DNA of 35,712 nt from JANWYT01 sp034432435 (lineage in GTDB: Bacteria; Chloroflexota; Anaerolineae; Aggregatilineales; Phototrophicaceae), in assembly GCA_034432435.1 (NCBI GenBank), contig DAOUBS010000018.1, forward strand, positions 1 to 35,712. Direction: 5' to 3'. Position 1 is the stretch's first letter. Each line of letters starts with the position of its first letter. Both the position numbers and the translations under genes were made by a program. The notes under the pieces were generated by a model. That model had not been told where the DNA came from. It did no database searches and saw nothing but the letters and a program-made list of their open reading frames with translations. Positions 25,576 through 33,136 of the stretch are shown piece by piece.

Positions 25576-25600
25576 AAGGGCGGCCTTGACCGCCCTTTTT
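25576..25600 (+). terminator. Terminator after the LysM lipoprotein gene
   Basis: An 8-bp stem, aagggcgg (25576-25583) with ccgccctt (25590-25597), a 6-nt loop and a run of five Ts, starting 20 nt after the stop codon. Confidence 0.85.
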
Positions 25601-25624
25601 GTTGGGTTCGGGCAGAAAGGTTGA

Positions 25625-26158
25625 ATGATGAACGAACAGAGCACCGACAAACAAGTGATTTACAGTGGGCGAGTGATTCACGTGGAACTGCACGAGGTCA
25701 CGCTGGCGAATGGGAACCGTGCAACACGCGAGCTAGTGCGCCACCCGGGCGCGGTGGCCATCGTCCCGTTAGAGCCTGATGGGCAGGTTGTGCTGGTGGA
25801 ACAGTTCCGCTTTGCGGCGGGGCGCGTGCTGTTGGAGATCCCGGCGGGGACGCTGGAAGCAGGGGAAGACCCCGACCGCTGCGCGGAGCGTGAACTGCGC
25901 GAGGAAACCGGCCTGCGCCCGGGCCGCCTCGACAAGTTGGGCGGGATTTACGTTGCGCCCGGCTACACAACAGAGTTCATACACCTCTACCTTGCGCGTG
26001 ATTTGACGCCCGACCCGCTGGTGATGGACGCCGACGAGGACATCCACGTGTTGCGGCTGCCGCTGGCTGCGGCGCTGGCGAAGATCGACGCGGGCGAGAT
26101 CATCGACGGCAAAACGGTGAGCGCGCTGCTGCGGGTGGCGCGCCGCTTAGGCGTGTGA
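25625..26158 (+). CDS. Nudix hydrolase, probably ADP-ribose pyrophosphatase
   Basis: 177 aa. The Nudix box spans 75-97 with Gly75, Glu81, Arg89-Glu90-Leu91, Glu93-Glu94, Gly96 and Leu97, all at the required spacing. The upstream strand VVLVEQFRFAAGRVLLEIPAG is typical of the ADP-ribose pyrophosphatase branch, where E-Q-F/Y-R and E-I/L-P-A-G are shared. The likely reaction is ADP-ribose to AMP and ribose 5-phosphate, for turnover of NAD products. Two adjacent ATGs begin the frame; the first is given. It is a single gene between a terminator and the rplS promoter. Confidence 0.92.
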   Translation: MMNEQSTDKQVIYSGRVIHVELHEVTLANGNRATRELVRHPGAVAIVPLEPDGQVVLVEQFRFAAGRVLLEIPAGTLEAGEDPDRCAERELREETGLRPGRLDKLGGIYVAPGYTTEFIHLYLARDLTPDPLVMDADEDIHVLRLPLAAALAKIDAGEIIDGKTVSALLRVARRLGV

Positions 26159-26165
26159 TTTTGCC

Positions 26166-26194
26166 TTGTTATCGCTTGGGTGCGTCTGTATAAT
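26166..26194 (+). promoter_or_regulatory. Promoter of rplS
   Basis: TTGTTA (26166-26171), an ideal 17-nt spacer and a perfect TATAAT (26189-26194). The leader to the preferred GTG start is about 55 nt. Confidence 0.65.
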
Positions 26195-26256
26195 CGTCGT
26201 TCGTTTGATTCGTCTTGATGCCGCCGCGAAGGCGTATGGTGAGAAGGGTAAGTAGC

Positions 26257-26613
26257 GTGAACGAGCTAATGAACGCGCTGGCGATGACCGATCGCGGTCA
26301 TCCGCAGGTAGAAGCCGGCGATACAGTCAAGGTGCACGTGCGCATCGTGGAAGGCGAGCGCGAGCGCGTGCAGGTGTTTCAAGGGGTGGTGATCCGCGTG
26401 CGCAAGGGCGGTAACGACGCCAACTTCACGGTGCGGCGGCTGGCCTCGCATGGGATCGGCGTAGAGCGTACCTTCTTGCTGAAAAGCCCGCGCATCGATA
26501 AGATCGAAATCCTGCGCCGCAGCAAGGTGCGTCGCGCGCAGCTCTACTACCTGCGCAAACTGCGCGGGAAGTCGGCGCGGTTGAAAGAGCGCCGTATGCC
26601 GACCAACAAGTAG
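26257..26613 (+). CDS. rplS: 50S ribosomal protein L19
   Basis: 118 aa. The core VHVRIVEGERERVQVFQGVVIRVRKGG and the later block GVERTFLLKSPRIDKIEI are diagnostic of L19. The C-terminus RGKSARLKER is basic as expected. The protein sits at the 30S-50S interface. I chose the GTG at 26257 because a GAGAAGGG lies 8 nt upstream and the resulting MNELMNAL start fits the family; an ATG at 26218 would add 13 atypical residues and has no ribosome-binding site. The usual neighbour trmD is absent. The amidotransferase gene follows after 12 nt. Confidence 0.96.
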   Translation: MNELMNALAMTDRGHPQVEAGDTVKVHVRIVEGERERVQVFQGVVIRVRKGGNDANFTVRRLASHGIGVERTFLLKSPRIDKIEILRRSKVRRAQLYYLRKLRGKSARLKERRMPTNK

Positions 26614-26625
26614 CGCCCTCGGCCT

Positions 26626-27366
26626 ATGCTGCGCCCATTGATTGGCATCACGGCTTACACGCGCAACTACATCGAAAAAGGCTGGGATTTTGACGTTTCC
26701 TACGCGCAGAACGCTGTCGCTGTTGAGGCGGCGGGGGGGCTGCCGGTGTTGATCCCAGCGAAAGTGAGCATGGAGACGCTGCGCGCGATCTATCAACGGT
26801 TGGACGGCGTGCTGCTGCCGGGGGGCGGTGATGTTGACCCGGTGGAATATCAAGCTGAGCGCCACCCGACGACCGGCAACATCGACCATGACCGCGACCG
26901 CACTGAGATCGCCCTGACGCGCTGGGCGTGGGAAGACAGCCTACCCGTGTTTGGCATCTGCCGCGGCATTCAAGTGATGAACGTGGCGTTGGGCGGCTCG
27001 CTGATTCAAGATGTGCCGTCGTTGGTGGCACAGCCGCTGCGCCATGACCTTGACCCAGGTGAGACGCGCTCACGCATCCTGCACAACGTAGCGCTGGCTG
27101 AGGACAGCCGCCTTGCGCAGATTATCGGCCAAGTCCAAGTACCAGTGAACAGCATTCACCATCAAGCGATTCAGACGCCCGCGCCGGTGCTGCGCGTGGT
27201 GGGCTATGCGCCAGACGGCGTGATTGAAGCGGTGGAAGTGGCTGAGAAGCCTTTCTTCGCGGCGGTGCAGTGGCATCCGGAGGATATGATCGACGATGAG
27301 CGCATGCTGCGCCTGTTCCGCGCCTTTGTGGAAGCCGCCCGCGAGCGCATGTCAGCGCGCGCCTGA
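26626..27366 (+). CDS. Class I glutamine amidotransferase-like hydrolase (peptidase C26, PuuD-like)
   Basis: 246 aa. The nucleophile Cys112 is in FGICRGIQVMNVALGG, and the His217/Glu219 pair is in VQWHPED. The oxyanion region LLPGGGDVDP is typical of gamma-glutamyl-GABA hydrolases and their relatives. Such enzymes split gamma-glutamyl amides, as in putrescine degradation. No other put/puu gene is nearby, so the substrate is unassigned. It begins 12 nt after rplS with no strong ribosome-binding site, so it is probably read from the rplS promoter. A bidirectional terminator follows. Confidence 0.9.
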   Translation: MLRPLIGITAYTRNYIEKGWDFDVSYAQNAVAVEAAGGLPVLIPAKVSMETLRAIYQRLDGVLLPGGGDVDPVEYQAERHPTTGNIDHDRDRTEIALTRWAWEDSLPVFGICRGIQVMNVALGGSLIQDVPSLVAQPLRHDLDPGETRSRILHNVALAEDSRLAQIIGQVQVPVNSIHHQAIQTPAPVLRVVGYAPDGVIEAVEVAEKPFFAAVQWHPEDMIDDERMLRLFRAFVEAARERMSARA

Positions 27367-27383
27367 CCAAACGATAGACAACG

Positions 27384-27411
27384 AAAAAGACCCCGCGCAG
27401 GGGCCTTTTTT
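27384..27411. terminator. Bidirectional terminator between convergent genes
   Basis: A cccc/gggg core (27391-27394 and 27400-27403) with a 5-nt loop is flanked, after a mismatch, by aaaaag and cttttt. The A-tract on one side and T-tract on the other serve both the amidotransferase gene and the AlbA_2 gene that ends at 27416. Confidence 0.85.
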
Positions 27412-27415
27412 GTCG

Positions 27416-28993
27416 CTATTTGAGTATGTAGTGCGTGCCTTTTTTGCTGCCGACCTTGAGCAGGATGCCTTTTTCGACCATGTCTACAAGGTCAAGGCGC
27501 AGCGTCTCTGAGCTGACGCCCTGACACAGGTTGCGGTACTCGCGGTTGGTGATGGAGCCGTGCTCGCGGATGTATTGCAGGGCGCGCGCTTGGCGGTAGT
27601 TGGTGTTGCGCGTCCATTCGGGGGCGCGCGGCTTCTCACGGGCGTTGAAGAGCGTCACGGCGAAGCTGTATGGGCGCGCGTCGAAGCTTGGGGGACGGTG
27701 CCCAGCTTGTTCCATCACTTCCATCATGCGGTCGATGCCTAGCCCCAACTCTTCGATGTAGCCCCACTGGAACAGGCCGTTGACGATGCGCGGGTTGCGG
27801 CTGAAGTGCTCGTCTTTGATGTTCTCAATGGTGATGAAGGCGGGCAGCCCACCGGGGCTGATGACCTCCAAGCGGTCGGAGTACATGCGGATCTCGATGC
27901 GCCGCCCGCGGATGCGGTAGTCGCGGTGGCAGATGCTGTTCACGATGGCCTCACGGACGGCGAACTGTGGGTACTCGGTGCGCTCTTCGCGCTCAAGGCC
28001 TTTGACGACCGCGCTCACCGCCATCTCGCTCCAGATGAGGTTCCATGAAGCCTCGATCAAGCGGGGGAGCGGGCCGGTCAGCTCTTCGCGGCGGGTGTAA
28101 CCGGCGAGGCCGCTCTCGCCGCGCGGCTGCGTCCCGACGAACTTAGCGAACACGACGCCGCTCTGAGGGAGCCACTGCTGCGGATAGTCGGTGAACATTA
28201 GCACGCCCATAATGGTGGGTTTGCCATCGGCGTTGAGCGCGCCGATCTCCTGAAGCAAGTCCTCGACGTTGCCGTTAAACGGGCGCTTGGTGCGCTCTTG
28301 GCGCTTCTCAAGGTATTCTTCGATCATCTTCTTGCTGAAGTCCTCGCGCGTGGCCCCCGGCACAAGGTCAGATTCGTAGTCGCCGGTGTTCTTGGCGCTG
28401 GCCAACCGCAGGATCTCTTGGCCGCCGAGCGGGCGGTTTTTGGCCCCGCTGCGGATCAAGACGCGCCCATCAGACAAAGCGTGCATCTCGATGCTGCGTG
28501 GGACGCGAATCGCGTACACGGTGTGGAAGGCAGGTTCGGGTTTTTCAGGTGTCGGCGCAGGGGCAGGGGCTGGCGCGTCGACGGCGGGGGCAGCAGCCTC
28601 AGGCGCCGGGAGCAGGGGGACGTCCTTCAGTTCGGCCTTCGTCTCGGCGGGGGAACTGGCAAACTCCAGCGCGAGCGCCGGCTGAAGGGGGGCGACGCTC
28701 ACTGGCTCGGCTGCTTCTGGCGCCGACTCAATCGGGATTTGCAGCTCTTCCCAGCGGTCGAGCACGACGGTTGGGTTATACAGCTCATCAGCGCTGCGCA
28801 GCGCTTTTTGCAGCACGTCGCTGTCGATTTTGGCGCGCGAGGGCTTGCCGTCGTCCTGCAAGCCGATCACAATCGTGCCGCCTTCTGTGTTGGCGAAGGC
28901 GATGAGCGTCTCAGCGATCTGTTTTGCGTCTGCTTTGGCTAGGAAGGCCATGCGCGGCCCTTGCCCGGCCTTGAGGAGGTCAAGTGTTGCCAT
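27416..28993 (-). CDS. AlbA_2 / HATPase_c_4 transcriptional regulator with an inserted linker
   Basis: 525 aa. The Schlafen AlbA_2 domain begins with AFANTEGGTIVIGLQDDG (33-49) and resumes after residue 155 with YAIRVPRSIEMHAL and RSGAKNRPLGGQEI. A Pro/Ala-rich linker (about 88-154, PAPAPAPTP near its end) interrupts it. The HATPase_c_4 region carries REAIVNSICHRDY and YSDRLEVISPGGLP. A winged-helix C-terminus ends with GILLKVGSKKGTHYIL. Relatives are often labelled as RecG-like putative regulators; no helicase motif is present here. The target genes are unknown. A TGATACAAT promoter precedes it. Confidence 0.88.
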   Translation of the reverse strand: MATLDLLKAGQGPRMAFLAKADAKQIAETLIAFANTEGGTIVIGLQDDGKPSRAKIDSDVLQKALRSADELYNPTVVLDRWEELQIPIESAPEAAEPVSVAPLQPALALEFASSPAETKAELKDVPLLPAPEAAAPAVDAPAPAPAPTPEKPEPAFHTVYAIRVPRSIEMHALSDGRVLIRSGAKNRPLGGQEILRLASAKNTGDYESDLVPGATREDFSKKMIEEYLEKRQERTKRPFNGNVEDLLQEIGALNADGKPTIMGVLMFTDYPQQWLPQSGVVFAKFVGTQPRGESGLAGYTRREELTGPLPRLIEASWNLIWSEMAVSAVVKGLEREERTEYPQFAVREAIVNSICHRDYRIRGRRIEIRMYSDRLEVISPGGLPAFITIENIKDEHFSRNPRIVNGLFQWGYIEELGLGIDRMMEVMEQAGHRPPSFDARPYSFAVTLFNAREKPRAPEWTRNTNYRQARALQYIREHGSITNREYRNLCQGVSSETLRLDLVDMVEKGILLKVGSKKGTHYILK

Positions 28994-29032
28994 GTCGTTA
29001 AGAGGCTAATCCAATTGTTCTATAGGACTTCT

Positions 29033-29041
29033 ATTGTATCA
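29033..29041 (-). promoter_or_regulatory. Extended -10 promoter of the AlbA_2 regulator gene
   Basis: On the minus strand TGATACAAT (29041-29033), identical to the element before der, lies 40 nt before the ATG at 28993. Confidence 0.45.
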
Positions 29042-29204
29042 GATTTCTGACACAGGCGCGCACGGTTTCCACATCAAAGGGCGATTCTGTCCGTCACCAT
29101 TGACGGCTCTGTGATGCTCATGAGATACTCACGCGCTGAGATGCTGCGTCTTCATCGGCGTTTGCATCTGCTCGACGTTTAACGCTTAGGGAGCAGCTTG
29201 CCTC

Positions 29205-30140
29205 ATGAATCAGAAGGATCTAAGCCACCCGCGCACGCCCGCGGAGTATGCGCGCATCTACTTGACCGGCTTTGCGATGGGGTCGGCGGACATTGTGCCG
29301 GGCGTCTCAGGCGGCACGATTGCCTTCATCGCTGGGATTTACGCCACCCTGCTGAATGCGATCAAGTCGTTCAACCTTGAGGCGATCCGCTTGGGTGTGG
29401 GGCTGAAGATCCGTGAGCTGTTCGAGCACATTCCGGTGCGCTTTTTGATCACACTGTTGTTGGGGATCGGCACGGCGATTTTGCTGCTGGCCAACGCGCT
29501 GGGGCAGGCGCTGGAGGACGCGCCAACGTTCGTCTTTGCCTTCTTCGGCGGGTTGATCGTCGCGTCGATTGTGGCCATTTTGCCACGGGTGCGCTGGAGC
29601 GCGCTGAGCGCGGCGGCCTTTGTCGTGGGGGCGGTGTTCGCGTTCTTCCTCGTGGGGCTAAACCCGCTGCAAGACGCCGATCACAGCCTGCCGGTGTTGT
29701 TCTTCAGCGGGATGGTGGCGATTTGCGCGATGATCTTGCCGGGCATCAGTGGCTCGTTCATCCTGTTGATTCTGGGGCAGTATCAGTTTATCTTGGGGGC
29801 TGTGCGTTCGTTTGATCTGCTCAGCGTAGCGGCGGTGGGCGTCGGGGCGATTGTGGGGCTGCTGGGCTTTACACGGATTTTGAGCTGGCTGCTGAAGCAT
29901 CACGAGTCAGTTACGATTGCGGCACTGGTGGGGTTCATGTTGGGGTCGCTGCGCAAGATCTGGGATGAGGCCGTGGCAGGGTTGGCGCTCGTGCCCAACT
30001 TCGGCCTTGTTGAGGTGGCTTTGTTAGTGGGGTTGATTGCGCTGGGTTTCTTGCTGGTCAGCGCGCTGGATCACCTCCAGAGCGGCGACAACCCCCTGCT
30101 GCGCTACGTGTGGAAGACGCGCGGCCTCGACGCGGCTTAA
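29205..30140 (+). CDS. DUF368 membrane protein, probable undecaprenyl-phosphate flippase
   Basis: 311 aa with about eight membrane segments. The family signature is GSADIVPGVSGGTIAFIAGIY near residue 27, and an internal repeat reads MILPGISGSFILLILGQY near residue 175. Such repeated P-G-(V/I)-S-G motifs mark DUF368, whose members (PopT-type) have been shown in other bacteria to return undecaprenyl phosphate across the membrane for wall synthesis. I infer the same role here. An AGGGAGC lies upstream of the ATG. A strong terminator follows the gene. Confidence 0.92.
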   Translation: MNQKDLSHPRTPAEYARIYLTGFAMGSADIVPGVSGGTIAFIAGIYATLLNAIKSFNLEAIRLGVGLKIRELFEHIPVRFLITLLLGIGTAILLLANALGQALEDAPTFVFAFFGGLIVASIVAILPRVRWSALSAAAFVVGAVFAFFLVGLNPLQDADHSLPVLFFSGMVAICAMILPGISGSFILLILGQYQFILGAVRSFDLLSVAAVGVGAIVGLLGFTRILSWLLKHHESVTIAALVGFMLGSLRKIWDEAVAGLALVPNFGLVEVALLVGLIALGFLLVSALDHLQSGDNPLLRYVWKTRGLDAA

Positions 30141-30173
30141 GCTGGCAGCGCCCTGTCAAAGTACGTTACAATC

Positions 30174-30207
30174 AAGGTCAGCGTCTGATGAGGCGCTGAC
30201 CTTTTTT
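30174..30207 (+). terminator. Terminator after the DUF368 gene
   Basis: A perfect 10-bp stem, aaggtcagcg (30174-30183) with cgctgacctt (30194-30203), and a T6 tail. A TACAAT lies just upstream (30167-30172); if it is the -10 of the next gene, its transcript would start within the 5' arm and escape termination. Confidence 0.88.
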
Positions 30208-30222
30208 GTTGAGTGTTGGCTG

Positions 30223-31233
30223 ATGACGATTCGTGCGCTGCTCAATTTCGCGTCTGACCGCTTGGCGACGCTGCCGCTGCTCATCCTCTATCTGACGGAC
30301 GGCTGCAACAGCCGCTGCGCCACGTGTGACATTTGGCGCAACCCACGGCGCAACATGCCGCTGGCGTTAGCCCGCTCGCTGGCGGAGGCCGTCGATGAGA
30401 TGGGGGTGCGCTGGGTGCTGCTGAGCGGCGGTGAGGCGATGCAGCACCCGCAGTGGCCAGCGATTGCGGGGATGTTCCGAGCGCGTGGGGTGCGCGTGCT
30501 GCTGCTGACGAATGGGCTGCTCGTGCGCCGCCAAGCCGAACTCGTTGCTCAAGTCGTGGATGAACTGTACGTCAGCCTCGACGCTGCCACGCCGGAGCTG
30601 TACGCGGCCATCCGCGGCGTGGACGCCTATGATCTTGTGTTGGAGGGCATTCAGCAGGCCAGCGCGGCGGGCGTCCTCGTGACGACGCGCACGACCGTTC
30701 AGCGCCGCAACTATGCGCAGATGCCGCAGATCGCAGACGCTGCGCTGGGGGCAGGGGCGCGCGCAGTCAGTTATCTGGCGGTAGACACAGCCAGCCAGAT
30801 CGCGTTTGGCGCGCGATCCGACGACCCCAGCGGTGACGCCCTGAACGCCCAAGACTGCGCCGCACTGGCTGATCTGTTGGATGCGTTTGAGGTCAGCCAC
30901 GCCGCGCAGTTTGCCGCGGGCCAGATCGCTGAATCGCCCGCCAAGCTGCGCCGAACGCTGCTGCACTACTTCCGCCGCGACGCAGCATACACGCCGCCGC
31001 GCTGCAACGCGCCGCGCCTCAGCGTCGTGGTCGAGTGCGACGGGACGATCCGCCCGTGTTACTTTCTGCCCAGTGTGGGCCGCCTGACGCCGAACGGCGA
31101 ACCGCTTGGGCGCGTTGTCAATGGGCAGGCGGCGCAGGCGCTGCGCGCAGCCGTGCGACAGAAACAGCGCCCCGAGTGCGAACGCTGTGTGTGCCCGCTC
31201 TACATGGGCGCTCGTGCGCTGGTGCGGATGTGA
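30223..31233 (+). CDS. Radical SAM protein with SPASM/twitch-like C-terminus
   Basis: 336 aa from the ATG at 30223; earlier in-frame starts would run into the DUF368 gene and the terminator. The Cys28-x3-Cys32-x2-Cys35 cluster motif is in CNSRCATC. The GGE-type loop is SGGEAMQHPQW, and the strand VLLLTNGLLV follows. The C-terminal third has more cysteines (CNAPR, ECDGTIRPCYF, ECERCVC), as in proteins with an auxiliary cluster. The next gene overlaps it, a SAM-dependent methyltransferase, so the pair may modify one substrate. The substrate is unknown; no obvious precursor peptide is nearby. Confidence 0.9.
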   Translation: MTIRALLNFASDRLATLPLLILYLTDGCNSRCATCDIWRNPRRNMPLALARSLAEAVDEMGVRWVLLSGGEAMQHPQWPAIAGMFRARGVRVLLLTNGLLVRRQAELVAQVVDELYVSLDAATPELYAAIRGVDAYDLVLEGIQQASAAGVLVTTRTTVQRRNYAQMPQIADAALGAGARAVSYLAVDTASQIAFGARSDDPSGDALNAQDCAALADLLDAFEVSHAAQFAAGQIAESPAKLRRTLLHYFRRDAAYTPPRCNAPRLSVVVECDGTIRPCYFLPSVGRLTPNGEPLGRVVNGQAAQALRAAVRQKQRPECERCVCPLYMGARALVRM

Positions 31234-31889
31234 GGCTGCCTGGTCGTCTGCGCGTCTTGCCAAGCCGCGCGGCCTATGCGCTGTGGGCGGCGCACTATCC
31301 AGCTGAGGCGCACACCCCCCTCATGACGTTGGAGCAATCGGCGATGCTGACGCTGCTGCCAGATGTGCGCGGCGCGCGGGTGCTGGACGCCGCGAGCGGC
31401 ACGGGGCGCTATGCGCGCTTGTTGGCGGCGCGCGGCGCGCAAGTCGTTGCGTGTGATCACAGCCTCGACATGCTGCGCTTGGCAGAAGGGATGCGCTGTG
31501 GCGGGGATTTGCTGCGGCTGCCGTTTGGGGCGGGGGCGTTCGACGGCGTGGTATGCGCGCTGGCCATCGGCCACACGCCAGCGCTGGGGGCGGCCATCAG
31601 CGAACTGGGGCGCGTGCTTCGGGGGGGCGGCTGGCTGCTTATGAGCGATCTGCACCCCTACCAGACGTTGCGCGGGGCACAGCGTACCTTCCGAGGCGCA
31701 GACGGTCGGCATTACGCGGTGGAGCATCATCTGCACACGCTGGAGGCAACGCTCAACGCGCTGACCTCAGCGGGTTTGATGTTGGAGGCGATCCGCGAGC
31801 CGCAGCACGCGGGCTGGCCAGCCGTGCTGGCGTGGCGTGCGCGCCGCCTCAGCGCCCCCCACGCGCCAGAAAATACCCGCCCACGATGA
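31230..31889 (+). CDS. Class I SAM-dependent methyltransferase
   Basis: 219 aa from the GTG at 31230, which overlaps the radical SAM stop as GTGA. Motif I is VLDAASGTGRYARLL, followed by the acidic VVACDHS and the later LGRVLRGGGWLLMSD, the arrangement of the UbiE/methyltransferase 11 type. The N-terminal lead (YALWAAHYPAEAHTPL) resembles small-molecule methyltransferases. The C-terminus overlaps a small convergent gene by 41 bp. The coupling suggests joint action with the radical SAM protein. Confidence 0.88.
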   Translation: MRLPGRLRVLPSRAAYALWAAHYPAEAHTPLMTLEQSAMLTLLPDVRGARVLDAASGTGRYARLLAARGAQVVACDHSLDMLRLAEGMRCGGDLLRLPFGAGAFDGVVCALAIGHTPALGAAISELGRVLRGGGWLLMSDLHPYQTLRGAQRTFRGADGRHYAVEHHLHTLEATLNALTSAGLMLEAIREPQHAGWPAVLAWRARRLSAPHAPENTRPR

Positions 31890-32061
31890 TCCCGATCACC
31901 AGCGGCGGGACGATCAACGCGCTGATGAGCCGCGTGCCGGCGGGCGTGCTGTCGCCCATCAGGAAGTAGATCAACAAAAACAGCCCGACCGCGAGCGCCA
32001 CCAGCACCGCCACCGCCGCTTGAGCCTTTAGAAGGCTTTTTGTGTCCATGCCTACGTTCAT
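31849..32061 (-). CDS. Small two-helix membrane protein, unrecognised
   Basis: About 70 aa. Two hydrophobic segments are clear: AAVAVLVALAVGLFLLIYFL and ALIVPPLVIGIIVGGYFL. A short basic tail (ARGGR) ends the protein. I place the start at 32061; ATGs at 32070 and 32049 are alternatives. CTGCCA (32113-32108), 17 nt and TATAAT (32090-32085) on the minus strand form a promoter just upstream. Its 3' end overlaps the methyltransferase gene on the other strand by 41 bp. The function is unknown. Confidence 0.6.
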   Translation of the reverse strand: MNVGMDTKSLLKAQAAVAVLVALAVGLFLLIYFLMGDSTPAGTRLISALIVPPLVIGIIVGGYFLARGGR

Positions 32062-32084
32062 TTCACCCATTCGATACTGCCTGC

Positions 32085-32113
32085 ATTATAGGCACAAGCG
32101 GGCTAGTTGGCAG
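32085..32113 (-). promoter_or_regulatory. Promoter of the small two-helix membrane protein gene
   Basis: On the minus strand CTGCCA (32113-32108), a 17-nt spacer and TATAAT (32090-32085). The -35 falls in the last codons of the upstream gene. Confidence 0.45.
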
Positions 32114-32576
32114 GGGCGGCTTCGGTGGTGGCCTCATTGACTTCATACTGCGCCTGCCACCGCGTCAAAGATTCTTCCGAGATGTGGGTGAGCGCCTCTT
32201 CAATCCGCTTCACAGACGTCTCGATCCGCTGCTGATGGCGCGACTGCGCACCAGAAAGCTGCGCGTTGAGCGAGATAATCGCTAGCTGGTTTTTGACGAC
32301 GTCGCCCAGCATTTCGCGGATTTGCGCGATGACAGCAGCGCGCGCCTGCCGCTGTCGCCGCCTGATCAACCAGAAGAGGACCCCGTGCAGCACGCCGACC
32401 GCAATTGCGGTGATAGCCGTAACCCTCCACCAGTCTCTGGGTTCAGGCCGCAGCACTGCGGGCACAGCGAGGATCACGACGAGGCCGAGGCCGCTCAGCA
32501 GCAGTTCGATGTTGTTCAGGGCGCGCAAGAGGAGCGTTTGTTTTTTCATTGCGTTTCTTGTTTCTATCGTTGGCAT
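32103..32576 (-). CDS. Membrane protein with C-terminal coiled coil, unrecognised
   Basis: 157 aa, or 148 if it begins at the ATG at 32549. Two hydrophobic helices (LLLSGLGLVVILAVPAVL and VTAITAIAVGVLHGVLFWLI) are followed by RRRQRQAR, giving an inside-positive turn. A long amphipathic helical stretch follows (about 80-145) with heptad-like spacing (KNQLAIISLNAQL, IETSVKRIEEALTHI). It may oligomerise at the membrane. I do not recognise the family. It is followed by the two-helix protein on the same strand. Confidence 0.65.
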   Translation of the reverse strand: MPTIETRNAMKKQTLLLRALNNIELLLSGLGLVVILAVPAVLRPEPRDWWRVTAITAIAVGVLHGVLFWLIRRRQRQARAAVIAQIREMLGDVVKNQLAIISLNAQLSGAQSRHQQRIETSVKRIEEALTHISEESLTRWQAQYEVNEATTEAAPAN

Positions 32577-32692
32577 GAGTTTCTAACAGTGTACCTTCAG
32601 AATGGCTTGAGAAGTCTAAAGAAATCCCTATGTCTGCTGGGTGGAGCTGCGCTAAAATGAAAAAGGATGACCCTGTAAAGGTAGGTTAGGCA

Positions 32693-33088
32693 ATGGCAAA
32701 CACGGTAGCATGGTTAGACAGCGCGGTTGGGCGTATCTTGGGTGTGCAGCCGCAGCCGTCTGTGGTAGACAGCGGCGGCGAGGTGGGCCGCGCTGAGCGT
32801 TTGTTTGGGTTTTCGCTGTTGTTTTCGGGCGTGCGCTGCATCTTGCAGTACGCGATCTTCCCGTTCGTTCTGCCGCTGATCGGCATCGCGTCGTCTGCGG
32901 CGCTGCCCATCACGCTGACGATCAACGTCGTCGCCATCGTGAGCATTGTGCTGAGCTTGCGCCGCTTCTGGAAGATCCGTTACGCGCGCCGCTTTGAGTA
33001 TCTGGCCGTAGCCGTGGTGGCTTTGATTATCATGACGGCGTTCATCGTGATGGAGGTGAGCGCACTTCTCAACCCGCCGGTGATGTAA
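32693..33088 (+). CDS. Three-helix membrane protein, unrecognised
   Basis: 131 aa. Hydrophobic segments occur near residues 41-65, 70-88 (PITLTINVVAIVSIVLSL) and 102-121 (LAVAVVALIIMTAFIVMEV), with the basic patch RRFWKIRYARRFE between the last two. A Gly-rich N-terminus has no motif. A GGTAGGT upstream of the ATG is an acceptable ribosome-binding site. It stands alone between divergent and convergent neighbours. The function is unknown. Confidence 0.7.
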   Translation: MANTVAWLDSAVGRILGVQPQPSVVDSGGEVGRAERLFGFSLLFSGVRCILQYAIFPFVLPLIGIASSAALPITLTINVVAIVSIVLSLRRFWKIRYARRFEYLAVAVVALIIMTAFIVMEVSALLNPPVM

Positions 33089-33136
33089 GGGCATGGCATC
33101 CCATGCCCCCACAGATTTCATGATAGCGGCGCGTCT

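Noticed and set aside
30037..30222. An early start for the radical SAM gene
   Set aside because: It would read through the DUF368 gene end and the terminator hairpin in a different frame.
30367..31263. A 298-residue minus-strand frame
   Set aside because: It is antisense to the radical SAM gene, which has the cluster-binding cysteines.
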